This document shows positions 1 through 5,006 of a stretch of DNA of 7,329 bases, piece after piece (the first letter of the stretch is position 1; each line of letters begins with the position of its first letter). The notes under the pieces are model-generated. The model saw only the letters and a program-made list of their open reading frames with translations, was not told where the DNA came from and did not search any database. The position numbers were made by a program, and so were the translations under genes. The DNA comes from Myxococcales bacterium (GTDB taxonomy: Bacteria > Myxococcota > Polyangia > Fen-1088): the NCBI GenBank assembly GCA_003157315.1, contig PMJE01000219.1:1572-8900 (forward strand), in the 5' to 3' direction.

Positions 1-1
1 G

Positions 2-631
2 GAAGACCCCGATGCCGAGCCGCCAGCCGAGATATTCCAGCGCACGGTGGATCCGCGGCGCGCCACGGATCAAGCGCGCGAGGTGGCGATCTCCTTTGAA
101 CGAGGAACGCCGGTGGCGGTGGACGGCAAACCGCTGGCGCCCGCGGCGCTGCTGACCGAATTGAACAAGATCGCTGGCGAGCACGGGGTTGGCCGCGCGG
201 ATGTTGTGGAAGACCGTTTCGTCGGGATGAAGAGCCGCGGCGTGTACGAGACCCCGGGCGGAACCCTGCTTTACAAGGCCCACCGCGGGGTTGCGTCGCT
301 GACCATGGATCGCGAGGCCATGCGACTGCGCGACACCCTGGCGGTCGAGTACGCGACCTTGGTGTACCGTGGCTTCTGGTTTTCGCCCGAGCGCGAGGCC
401 CTGCAGAAGTTGGTCGACAACGTGAACGAGCCGGTCACCGGCACGGCCCGGCTGCGACTTTACAAGGGCAGCCTCACCCTCATCGGGCGCAGTGCACCCA
501 GGTCGCTCTATCGCACGGACATCGTGACCTTCGAGGACGATCGCGGCGCCTACGACCAGCGTGACGCTGGCGGGTTCATCCGCCTGAATGCGCTCCGCCT
601 GCGCACCACAGCCAGCGCACGGCAGAAGTAG
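2..631 (+). CDS. argG: Argininosuccinate synthase, C-terminal half (5' end outside window)
   Basis: This enzyme joins citrulline and aspartate using ATP to make argininosuccinate, the penultimate step of arginine synthesis in the cytoplasm. The reading frame is already open at base 2 and codes EDPDAEPPAEIF before the first in-frame ATG/GTG, so the ATG-like start at 47 (a GTG) is internal and the gene is cut by the window edge. About 209 residues are visible, roughly half of the usual 400. Family signatures seen are the GMKSRGVYETPGGTLLYKAHR-type segment (bases 226-285), where the family places citrulline-binding residues, the long helix around LRDTLAVEYA, and the closing YDQRDAGGFIRLNALRLR segment. 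The frame is intact up to the TAG stop. The next gene starts 145 bp downstream and is functionally unrelated, so argG is probably the last gene of its transcript. Identity is secure from family similarity recalled by eye. Confidence 0.95.
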   Translation, partial: EDPDAEPPAEIFQRTVDPRRATDQAREVAISFERGTPVAVDGKPLAPAALLTELNKIAGEHGVGRADVVEDRFVGMKSRGVYETPGGTLLYKAHRGVASLTMDREAMRLRDTLAVEYATLVYRGFWFSPEREALQKLVDNVNEPVTGTARLRLYKGSLTLIGRSAPRSLYRTDIVTFEDDRGAYDQRDAGGFIRLNALRLRTTASARQK

Positions 632-640
632 ACGGCCAAC

Positions 641-663
641 CGTCGGTGAACAGCGAGCCGACG
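641..663 (+). terminator. Weak hairpin after argG
   Basis: CGTCGG at 641-646 is the exact reverse complement of CCGACG at 658-663, giving a 6-bp GC-rich stem with an 11-nt loop starting 9 bp after the argG stop. No T-run follows, so it is not a classical intrinsic terminator. It may be an incidental hairpin or assist termination. Confidence 0.25.
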
Positions 664-709
664 TCTGCAAGTGCCGCTACGGGTCATGCAGCGCGGACGG
701 CGTGAGCCA

Positions 710-737
710 TTCGGACAATCACGGGCTACTGTAAAAT
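710..737 (+). promoter_or_regulatory. Possible sigma-70-like promoter for the GH5 gene
   Basis: TAAAAT at 732-737 matches the TATAAT -10 consensus at 5 of 6 positions, and this short AT-rich patch stands out against the GC-rich surroundings. A poor -35 candidate, TTCGGA at 710-715 (3 of 6), lies 16 bp upstream. The predicted transcript start would be about 30 bases before the ATG at 777. Only the -10 element is persuasive. Confidence 0.3.
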
Positions 738-764
738 AGATGATCCCAACATAGGTTCATCCAC

Positions 765-770
765 AGGGAG
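765..770 (+). promoter_or_regulatory. Shine-Dalgarno site for the GH5 lipoprotein
   Basis: AGGGAG lies 6 bases before the ATG at 777. The overlapping ATG at 773 is in another frame and too close to this site. The spacing therefore supports 777 as the start, which also puts the lipobox cysteine at residue 31. Confidence 0.6.
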
Positions 771-776
771 AAATGC

Positions 777-2312
777 ATGCGGCGAGAGCACACAAGGCAA
801 CGTGAAGCAGGTCGGGTTTCGGCGTCGTTTCTGTGCGCCATGAGCTTGGGGATGCTGCTTTCTGCGTGCGGCAACTCGCAGGCTCCCCCAATAGTAGATG
901 GAAGCTCGGCCGCTGGTGGCAACACGAGCCCCGAGCCCCAGAGCGGCGGTGCCACGTCAGTTGGAACGACTGATACTGGCGGGTTGCCGGACACCGGCGG
1001 CACCACCGGCGCCGCTGGCACGACCGCCAGCGGAGGCACGCCCGTCACCGGTGGTTCAATCACTCCCGATACCTCCGCAGCCCCGGGGGGCTCAAGTAGC
1101 ACTGGCGGTGTGCCGATCTCCGGCGGCGTCCCGAACTCGGGCGGTGTCTCCAAGACCGGCGGCGTCCCGAGCTCTGGCGGCGTCCCGAACTCGGGCGGCG
1201 TCTCCAAGACCGGCGGCGTCCCGAGCTCTGGCGGCGTGTCCAGCGCGGGCGGTGGGAGCAGTGGCGGCGTGGTGGTCGTGGGATCGGGGATGCGGGGCCT
1301 GGCCCCGAAGGAGATTGTCAAGGATATGTTCCTGGGCTGGAATCTGGGCAACACGTTCGACTCGACCAGCGGAGGAGAAACCGGCTGGGGAAATCCCGTC
1401 ACAACCCAAGCAATGATTGACCAAGTGAAGTCAGGCGGATTCAAGACGGTAAGAATTCCTGTAACCTGGCAGAGCCAACTTGGCGCTGCCCCCACCTACA
1501 CAATTAACAAGACATTTCTCGACCGGGTGGAGACGGTCGTGAACTACGTCCTCAAGGACGGGATGTATGCCATCGTCAATACCCACCATGATGGCTGGTA
1601 CAAACTGGCCACCGCAAGCCAAACTCAAGGAGAAGCCGAAACCACCGCGGTCTGGAGCCAGATTGCCACTCGTTTCAAGGACTACAGTGACTATCTGATT
1701 CTTGAAACATTCAACGAGCCCCACGGATCGGTCAACGCGTATGGCGGTGGAAACGCCGAGCAGCAAACCGTGCTGAATGCGTATCACCTGGCGGCGGTCA
1801 ATGCGATCAGAGCCACCGGCGGAAACAATGCCCAGAGGATAATCATGGTATGCACGCATGGTGCAAGCCCGGTCGAGGCTGCTGCCAAGGCTTTGGTCAT
1901 TCCCAACAATGACCCCAATATCATCATTTCGGTTCACACCTACTACCCGACCGGATTCGGCCTGAATGGGTCGCCCACAACCTGGGGGGCAGGCGCTTCT
2001 GACTACACAGCCATGGGAGCTTCACTCGACCAAATCGCAAGCTGGTGGCCGGAACGGGGCATCGTCATTGGCGAATGGGGTTCGGTCAGCAAGGATCAGC
2101 TCGATTCCAGGGTGAAGCATGCCAAGGCCTATACGCAAGACGTAACGAAGAGGGGCATGTGTCCTGTCTGGTGGGACAATGGCGGAGGAGACTTTGGTTT
2201 GCTCAACCGAAGGGCCAACCCTCCCTCTTGGACCTACCCGACAATTGTGGCCGCCCTGAAAGAAGGATCCACGACAGGCTCCGCACCAGGTGCCGTGGAC
2301 GCAGTCCCCTAG
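777..2312 (+). CDS. GH5-family endoglucanase-like lipoprotein with Gly/Ser/Thr-rich linker
   Basis: Predicted secreted, lipid-anchored glycoside hydrolase of family 5, most likely cutting beta-1,4-glucan or a related hemicellulose. Residues 1-30 form a lipoprotein signal (basic N-terminus, hydrophobic stretch, LSAC lipobox, Cys31). Residues 32 to about 170 are a low-complexity Gly/Ser/Thr/Pro linker with TGG and SGGV repeats, including an 18-residue unit in two copies. From about 173 the catalytic (beta/alpha)8 domain begins with GWNLGNTFD; TVRIPVTW, NTHHDGW, the general acid/base Glu314 in FNEPHG, VHTYYP and the nucleophile Glu433 in IGEWGS follow in the order expected of clan GH-A. Both catalytic glutamates are present and the frame is unbroken. 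The subfamily cannot be fixed by eye; the NLGNT start recalls GH5_4-like cellulases. The linker is GC-rich, while the catalytic part is clearly lower in GC than neighbouring genes. The stop overlaps the coaE stop on the other strand. Confidence 0.92.
   Translation: MRREHTRQREAGRVSASFLCAMSLGMLLSACGNSQAPPIVDGSSAAGGNTSPEPQSGGATSVGTTDTGGLPDTGGTTGAAGTTASGGTPVTGGSITPDTSAAPGGSSSTGGVPISGGVPNSGGVSKTGGVPSSGGVPNSGGVSKTGGVPSSGGVSSAGGGSSGGVVVVGSGMRGLAPKEIVKDMFLGWNLGNTFDSTSGGETGWGNPVTTQAMIDQVKSGGFKTVRIPVTWQSQLGAAPTYTINKTFLDRVETVVNYVLKDGMYAIVNTHHDGWYKLATASQTQGEAETTAVWSQIATRFKDYSDYLILETFNEPHGSVNAYGGGNAEQQTVLNAYHLAAVNAIRATGGNNAQRIIMVCTHGASPVEAAAKALVIPNNDPNIIISVHTYYPTGFGLNGSPTTWGAGASDYTAMGASLDQIASWWPERGIVIGEWGSVSKDQLDSRVKHAKAYTQDVTKRGMCPVWWDNGGGDFGLLNRRANPPSWTYPTIVAALKEGSTTGSAPGAVDAVP
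1131..1238 (+). repeat. 54-bp tandem duplication in the GH5 linker (2 copies)
   Basis: Bases 1131-1184 and 1185-1238 are the same 54-bp unit with two mismatches (1145 T versus 1199 C, and the last base C versus G). Each codes the 18 residues PNSGGVSKTGGVPSSGGV. The unit is itself built of 6-residue xxxGGV modules, and degenerate modules continue on both sides. It is in frame, so copy-number change would alter linker length without breaking the enzyme. Confidence 0.9.
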
Positions 2313-2902
2313 GCCAGCAGCCTACGCACCAGGGCCGCCACCTGGCACTGGGTGGCAGCTTCGTCGCCGGAGTTGTCGATGACATCGGTGGCGGCCCGGC
2401 GCTTCTCCTCCAGGGAAAGCTGGGCATTCACTCGCGCCAGGACCTGCTCGCGGGTGCAACTCTCGCGGGCCATCACCCGACTCACCTGCTGCTCCTCGGT
2501 GGCCGCGACCACGACCAGGCCGTCCAGGAGGCGGTAGCGGCCAGTTTCGACCAGCAGGGCGGCCTCCAGAAAGGCCAGGCGGAAGCCCTGCTGTCGGAGC
2601 GCGCCGGCCTGGTCGAGCGCCCGCTCCATGATGCGCGGATGGACAATGGCCTCCAGTCGCGCGCGGCCAGTCGGGTCAGCGAAGATGCGCTCCGCCAGCT
2701 TCTTGCGATCGATCCCGCCGGCCTGGTCGATGACATCAGGCCAGGCGGCTGCAATTTCGGCGTGGGCGGGCTGTCCCGGCTGCACAACCTGGCGGGCCAA
2801 CAGGTCGGCGTCGATGACCGGCACGCGCAAGTCGCGGATCATGCGTGCCACGGTGGATTTGCCGGTGCCGATGCCCCCGGTGAGGCCGACCAGTTTGAAC
2901 AT
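2309..2902 (-). CDS. coaE: Dephospho-CoA kinase
   Basis: This enzyme phosphorylates the 3'-hydroxyl of the ribose of dephospho-CoA with ATP, the last step of coenzyme A synthesis, in the cytoplasm. The 197 residues are a normal length for the family (about 200). The Walker A loop is GLTGGIGTGKST at residues 6-17 with Lys15. The DAD motif at 31-33 is the usual substrate-binding position, and the VHPRI segment with His88-Pro89 precedes the lid helix. The C-terminal part has the expected R.A.TREQVLAR-like helix and the IDNSG motif. The gene converges with the GH5 lipoprotein gene, and the two stops overlap within CTAG at 2309-2312. Upstream lies a repeat element and a divergent toxin-antitoxin-type pair. 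No ribosome binding site is seen before the ATG; a TAGAAT element sits 6 bases upstream, which would fit a leaderless mRNA. Function is secure. Confidence 0.96.
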   Translation of the reverse strand: MFKLVGLTGGIGTGKSTVARMIRDLRVPVIDADLLARQVVQPGQPAHAEIAAAWPDVIDQAGGIDRKKLAERIFADPTGRARLEAIVHPRIMERALDQAGALRQQGFRLAFLEAALLVETGRYRLLDGLVVVAATEEQQVSRVMARESCTREQVLARVNAQLSLEEKRRAATDVIDNSGDEAATQCQVAALVRRLLA

Positions 2903-2908
2903 GCGGAG

Positions 2909-2914
2909 ATTCTA
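2909..2914 (-). promoter_or_regulatory. Possible -10 element giving a leaderless coaE transcript
   Basis: On the minus strand the sequence reads TAGAAT, then six bases, then the coaE ATG. TAGAAT matches the -10 consensus at 5 of 6 positions, and a start 7 bases downstream would fall on the A of the ATG. No Shine-Dalgarno sequence is visible, which agrees with leaderless initiation. No good -35 is seen; the expected region falls inside the CACAGAG repeats. Confidence 0.3.
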
Positions 2915-2916
2915 GC

Positions 2917-2990
2917 TTCTTCACCACAGAGAACACAGAGGCCACAGAGCCGGAGACGAAAGATGACAGCTGTGCCTCTGTGTGGAAAAG
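2917..2990. repeat. CACAGAG repeat element with inverted arm
   Basis: Three 9-bp units, ACCACAGAG, AACACAGAG and GCCACAGAG, run head to tail at 2923-2949, each with CACAGAG at an exact 9-bp period. An inverted copy, CTCTGTG, lies at 2976-2982. The longest perfect inverted pair is ACACAGAGGC (2933-2942) with GCCTCTGTGT (2974-2983). The flanks CTTCTTCACC (left) and GTGGAAAAGG (right) look like a decayed continuation of the arms. No gene is encoded here; a frame starting at 2980 crosses it but is better read as upstream noise for the gene at 3058. From memory, similar CACAGAG-type tracts occur scattered in many environmental bacterial genomes, but this was not checked. It could be a small non-autonomous mobile repeat or a structured regulatory element between coaE and the DUF433 gene. 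Confidence 0.65.
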
Positions 2991-3045
2991 GTGTTGGTGT
3001 CTTTCGCGTAAGAGATCCCGTAGACTTGAAAGGCAGCGGAAACGC

Positions 3046-3050
3046 AGGAG
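3046..3050 (+). promoter_or_regulatory. Shine-Dalgarno site fixing the DUF433 start
   Basis: AGGAG lies 7 bases before the ATG at 3058. The in-frame ATG at 2980 has no such site, lies inside the repeat element and would add a basic, low-quality 26-residue tail. This supports 3058 as the true start. Confidence 0.7.
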
Positions 3051-3057
3051 TCCACGA

Positions 3058-3324
3058 ATGGCACGGCAAAGCGCAGCTACACGACGCCGCGAGATTGATG
3101 AGTGGCAACATCTGATCTCCGGCGATCCGAAGATTCTCGGTGGCAAACCAGTCATCAAGGGAACCCGCATGTCCGTGTCCTTGGTGGTGGGCGCCGTGGG
3201 CGGTGGCATGACTGTCGATGAGGTGATGCACGAGTACCGTCTGACCCGAGCACAGGTGCTCGCGGCGCTCACCTACGCTGCCGAAGTCGTTGGCGAGGAG
3301 CGGATTGTGCCGCTTCTTCCTTGA
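3058..3324 (+). CDS. DUF433 protein, probable VapB-type antitoxin
   Basis: An 88-residue protein of the DUF433 family, small winged-helix-like proteins regularly found upstream of PIN-like toxins and regarded as their antitoxins and autoregulators. The family signature DPKILGGKPVIKGTR sits at residues 23-37, followed by the helical region with SVSLVVGAVGGGMTVDEV and the closing YRLTRAQVLAALTYAAE helix pair. The ATG at 3058 is chosen over the longer frame from 2980 because it has an AGGAG site 7 bases upstream and gives the usual family length. The next gene begins before this one ends (20-bp overlap from TTG 3305), the usual arrangement for antitoxin and toxin translated together. Repression of its own promoter, somewhere in the gap after the CACAGAG element, is likely by analogy but no operator was identified. 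Family call is strong; the antitoxin role is inferred from context. Confidence 0.88.
   Translation: MARQSAATRRREIDEWQHLISGDPKILGGKPVIKGTRMSVSLVVGAVGGGMTVDEVMHEYRLTRAQVLAALTYAAEVVGEERIVPLLP
3295..3300 (+). promoter_or_regulatory. Shine-Dalgarno site for the toxin, inside the antitoxin gene
   Basis: GAGGAG lies 4 bases before the TTG at 3305 and within the last codons of the DUF433 gene. It overlaps the alternative TTG start at 3290 from the wrong side, so it favours 3305 as the start of the DUF5615 gene. The spacing is a little short. Confidence 0.45.
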
Positions 3325-3667
3325 CGAGAACGTCCCCCGCCGGATTGCCGAGCGGCTCAGGTCAGAGGGGCACGACGTCGTCGAAGTCACTGCACAGCCG
3401 TTTCGCGGCAGCCCGGATGACTACCTCTGGCGGCACGCGGCGGCCGAGCATCGTATCTTCGTGACCCGCGACATCGGAGCGACAGCGTTGCCCATTCGAC
3501 CAGCACCTCTGGCGATCATTCTGCTTCGCGGACCTGAGACTCTCACCGCAACACACCTCGACACCATGTTCGCGGCCTTCTGGAACCACGTCGAACGAGA
3601 ACAGCTTGCCGGCCATCTTGTTTCGGTGCGGCCCGGCGGGTATCGCATGCACCGCATACGCGTGTGA
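3305..3667 (+). CDS. DUF5615 PIN-like protein, probable VapC-type toxin
   Basis: A 120-residue protein of the DUF5615 family, a compact PIN-like (Mut7-C-related) fold expected to be a metal-dependent RNase and the toxin partner of DUF433 proteins. With the TTG start at 3305 it begins MCRFFLDENVP, which matches the usual family opening, whereas starting at TTG 3290 adds five residues that overlap the ribosome binding site. Acidic residues expected at the active site are Asp7-Glu8 in LDEN, Asp38-Asp39 in SPDDYLW, and Asp56 in IFVTRD. The C-terminal strand region (AIILLRG, then LVSVRPGGYRMHRIRV) is complete. It overlaps the upstream DUF433 gene by 20 bp and is followed by a 183-bp gap, so the pair forms a self-contained two-gene module. 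All key residues are intact. Family and pairing are well supported; RNase toxicity is inferred from the family. Confidence 0.85.
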   Translation: MCRFFLDENVPRRIAERLRSEGHDVVEVTAQPFRGSPDDYLWRHAAAEHRIFVTRDIGATALPIRPAPLAIILLRGPETLTATHLDTMFAAFWNHVEREQLAGHLVSVRPGGYRMHRIRV

Positions 3668-3696
3668 CCGAATCGGGGAATGAGTTCCGCGACCGA

Positions 3697-3715
3697 AGAG
3701 AAGCTGCGGCTCTCT
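3697..3715 (+). terminator. Small hairpin downstream of the toxin gene
   Basis: AGAG-A-AGC at 3697-3704 pairs with GCTCTCT at 3709-3715 around a TGCG loop, giving about 7 pairs with one bulged A, 30 bp after the toxin stop. No T-tract follows, so a terminator role is only possible. Confidence 0.25.
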
Positions 3716-3785
3716 CGTGGCATCGCTCGATTCCCGTGACGCATATTCCCTGAGACTATCACCTACTGCTCTTGCTAGCCCAAGC

Positions 3786-3806
3786 CCGGTGGGGGGGCCG
3801 GTGGGG
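3786..3806 (+). repeat. G-rich tract with CCGGTGGGG direct repeat upstream of engB
   Basis: CCGGTGGGG occurs at 3786-3794 and again at 3798-3806, with a seven-G run between the copies. The tract is bracketed by an inverted pair, TAGCCC (3776-3781) and GGGCTA (3804-3809). It lies in the 183-bp gap between the toxin gene and engB, 45 bp before the engB start, and could form a hairpin or a G-quadruplex. Apart from this tract and the hairpin at 3697 nothing recognisable was found in the gap. Confidence 0.6.
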
Positions 3807-3835
3807 CTAAACACCCTCGCCCTCGAGATCTTCGG

Positions 3836-3841
3836 TACACT
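3836..3841 (+). promoter_or_regulatory. Possible -10 element close to the engB start
   Basis: TACACT fits the TAnnnT form of a -10 element and ends 9 bases before the engB ATG at 3851. There is no visible Shine-Dalgarno site between them, so transcription from here would give an almost leaderless mRNA. No convincing -35 is present. Confidence 0.2.
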
Positions 3842-3850
3842 GTTGCCACC

Positions 3851-4504
3851 ATGGCCAAGCTTGACCTGCCTCTTGTCCTCGATGCCGTCTTTTTGGCCGA
3901 AGCGCGCGAGGCTGGTCATTGGCCGCCCGAGGGGCCGCCCGAGGTGGCCATCGCAGGCCGTTCCAACGTGGGCAAGTCGACTCTGCTCAACCGCCTGGCT
4001 GGCCGGCGCGCACTGGCGCGCGTGTCCAAGACGCCGGGGCGTACCCGCGGGATCATCTTCTATGACCTCGCCCTGCGCTTGCCCGGAGCCAGCGAACGGG
4101 TCACCTTGCGCTTGGTTGACCTGCCCGGGTACGGCTACGCGCGGGTTTCTCGCGACGAGCGCAATACCTGGCAGCGTCTGGTTGAAGGCTATGTGAAGGC
4201 GCGCTCGTCGCTGCGCCTGTTTCTCATCTTGCTTGATGCGCGCCGGGCGCCCGGGGAAGAAGAGCTGCAGCTTGTGCAATGGCTGCGCAGCGAGCGGGTG
4301 CCGAACCATTTGGTGGTGACCAAGACTGACAAGCTGCGCACGGCCGAGCACGGGGCAGCCCGCCGCAAGGCACGCGCGGCGTTTGGCCCCGACGCGCCGG
4401 CGGCGTCGCTGGTCTCCGGGGAAACCGGCGAGGGGGTGGACGCGCTCTGGGCCATGCTGGTGCAGGCCACCGGTCTGCGCGACGGCGGCCCCAACCCGTT
4501 GTAA
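3851..4504 (+). CDS. engB: Ribosome biogenesis GTP-binding protein EngB (YsxC/YihA)
   Basis: A cytoplasmic TRAFAC-class GTPase required for late assembly of the large (50S) ribosomal subunit. All G motifs are in order in the 217 residues: G1 GRSNVGKST (36-44), the switch I threonine within KTPGRTR (60-66), G3 DLPGYG (90-95), G4 TKTDK (157-161) and G5 SGETGEG (189-195). The KTPGRTR and DLPGYGYA signatures are specific to this family and distinguish it from Era and Der. The length is normal. The N-terminus MAKLDLPLVLDAVFLAEA fits the usual short strand before G1. No ribosome binding site precedes the ATG. It is the first gene of a close + strand cluster, with the rimI-like gene starting 25 bp after its stop; both act on ribosome components, which suggests one transcript. 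No irregularity seen. Confidence 0.96.
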   Translation: MAKLDLPLVLDAVFLAEAREAGHWPPEGPPEVAIAGRSNVGKSTLLNRLAGRRALARVSKTPGRTRGIIFYDLALRLPGASERVTLRLVDLPGYGYARVSRDERNTWQRLVEGYVKARSSLRLFLILLDARRAPGEEELQLVQWLRSERVPNHLVVTKTDKLRTAEHGAARRKARAAFGPDAPAASLVSGETGEGVDALWAMLVQATGLRDGGPNPL

Positions 4505-4529
4505 GCTACTGCCGACCTGCAGGCGATCC

Positions 4530-5003
4530 GTGGCCGCAAACAAGGCTTGCCAGCCCTACCTCATCCAGCCGCTCACCCCGGCTGACTTGGACGCGGTCAT
4601 GGAGATCGAACGCCTGTCGTTCCGCACCCCTTGGCTGCGCCAGGCTTTCGAGGAGGAAATGGCGCGCCCTTGGGCGCGTGTCGAAGTCCTGCACGACACC
4701 GTCACCGGGCGCTGCGTGGGGTTCGCTGACTATTGGCTGGTGGCCGACGAGCTGCATATCCTGAACATTGCGACTCACCCCGAGGCGCGACGCCAGGGCC
4801 ACGGAGCGCGCCTGCTGCGACATGTTCTGGAGGTGGCCCGGCGGGCCAGCTACAAGACCGTCGAGCTCGAGGTGCGCCGGTCGAACCTGGCGGCGCAGGC
4901 GCTCTACCGCAGCTTCAAGTTTGAGCAGGTGGGGATGCGCGCTCGTTATTATGAGGACAACGACGAGGATGCCATCCTCATGACACTCAGACTGCGAGAG
5001 TAG
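4530..5003 (+). CDS. rimI: Ribosomal protein S18-alanine N-acetyltransferase (RimI-like)
   Basis: A GNAT-fold enzyme that moves acetyl from acetyl-CoA to a protein N-terminus; in Escherichia coli RimI acts on ribosomal protein S18. The chosen start is GTG 4530, giving 157 residues (family about 150-160) that begin just before the first strand IQPLTPADLDAVMEIERLSF. The frame is open further upstream into engB (ATG 4383), but that stretch is arginine-rich shadow sequence. Seen features: the TPW segment (33-35), LHILNIATHPEARRQGHGARLL with the acetyl-CoA loop RRQGHGA at 87-93, LEVRRSNLAAQALY (113-126), and the RimI-typical ending FEQVGMRARYYEDNDEDAILM. The ribosome site is weak (AGGCGA at 4521-4526). 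The deacetylase gene follows after only 3 bp. The RimI call is strong; the exact protein substrate is not proven by sequence. Confidence 0.9.
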   Translation: MAANKACQPYLIQPLTPADLDAVMEIERLSFRTPWLRQAFEEEMARPWARVEVLHDTVTGRCVGFADYWLVADELHILNIATHPEARRQGHGARLLRHVLEVARRASYKTVELEVRRSNLAAQALYRSFKFEQVGMRARYYEDNDEDAILMTLRLRE

Positions 5004-5006
5004 CCA

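Noticed and set aside
47..49. Start codon of argG at the GTG at 47
   Set aside because: The family sequence continues upstream of it to base 2, so this is an internal valine codon of a gene cut by the window edge.
719..1495. A 258-codon proline-rich open frame on the minus strand opposite the GH5 linker
   Set aside because: Its PPxLGTPP repeats are simply the antisense reading of the Gly-Ser linker codons. It has no ribosome site or recognisable domain, and it lies opposite a well-supported gene.
2923..2983. CRISPR-like array
   Set aside because: The units are 9 bp in direct tandem without spacers, followed by one inverted copy; this is not a repeat-spacer array and no cas gene is present.
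2980..3057. The N-terminal extension MWKRCWCLSRKRS of the DUF433 gene
   Set aside because: It translates the right arm of the repeat element, lacks a ribosome site, and is not part of the DUF433 family; the AGGAG at 3046-3050 points to 3058.
2045..3115. A 356-codon plus-strand open frame across coaE
   Set aside because: It is the antisense shadow of coaE continued through the CACAGAG element; composition is arginine/glycine/leucine-rich without any domain, and it conflicts with the certain coaE gene.
3362..4543. A 393-codon minus-strand open frame
   Set aside because: It spans the antisense of the toxin gene, the intergenic gap and engB. Long open antisense frames are expected at this GC content, and no protein family is recognisable.
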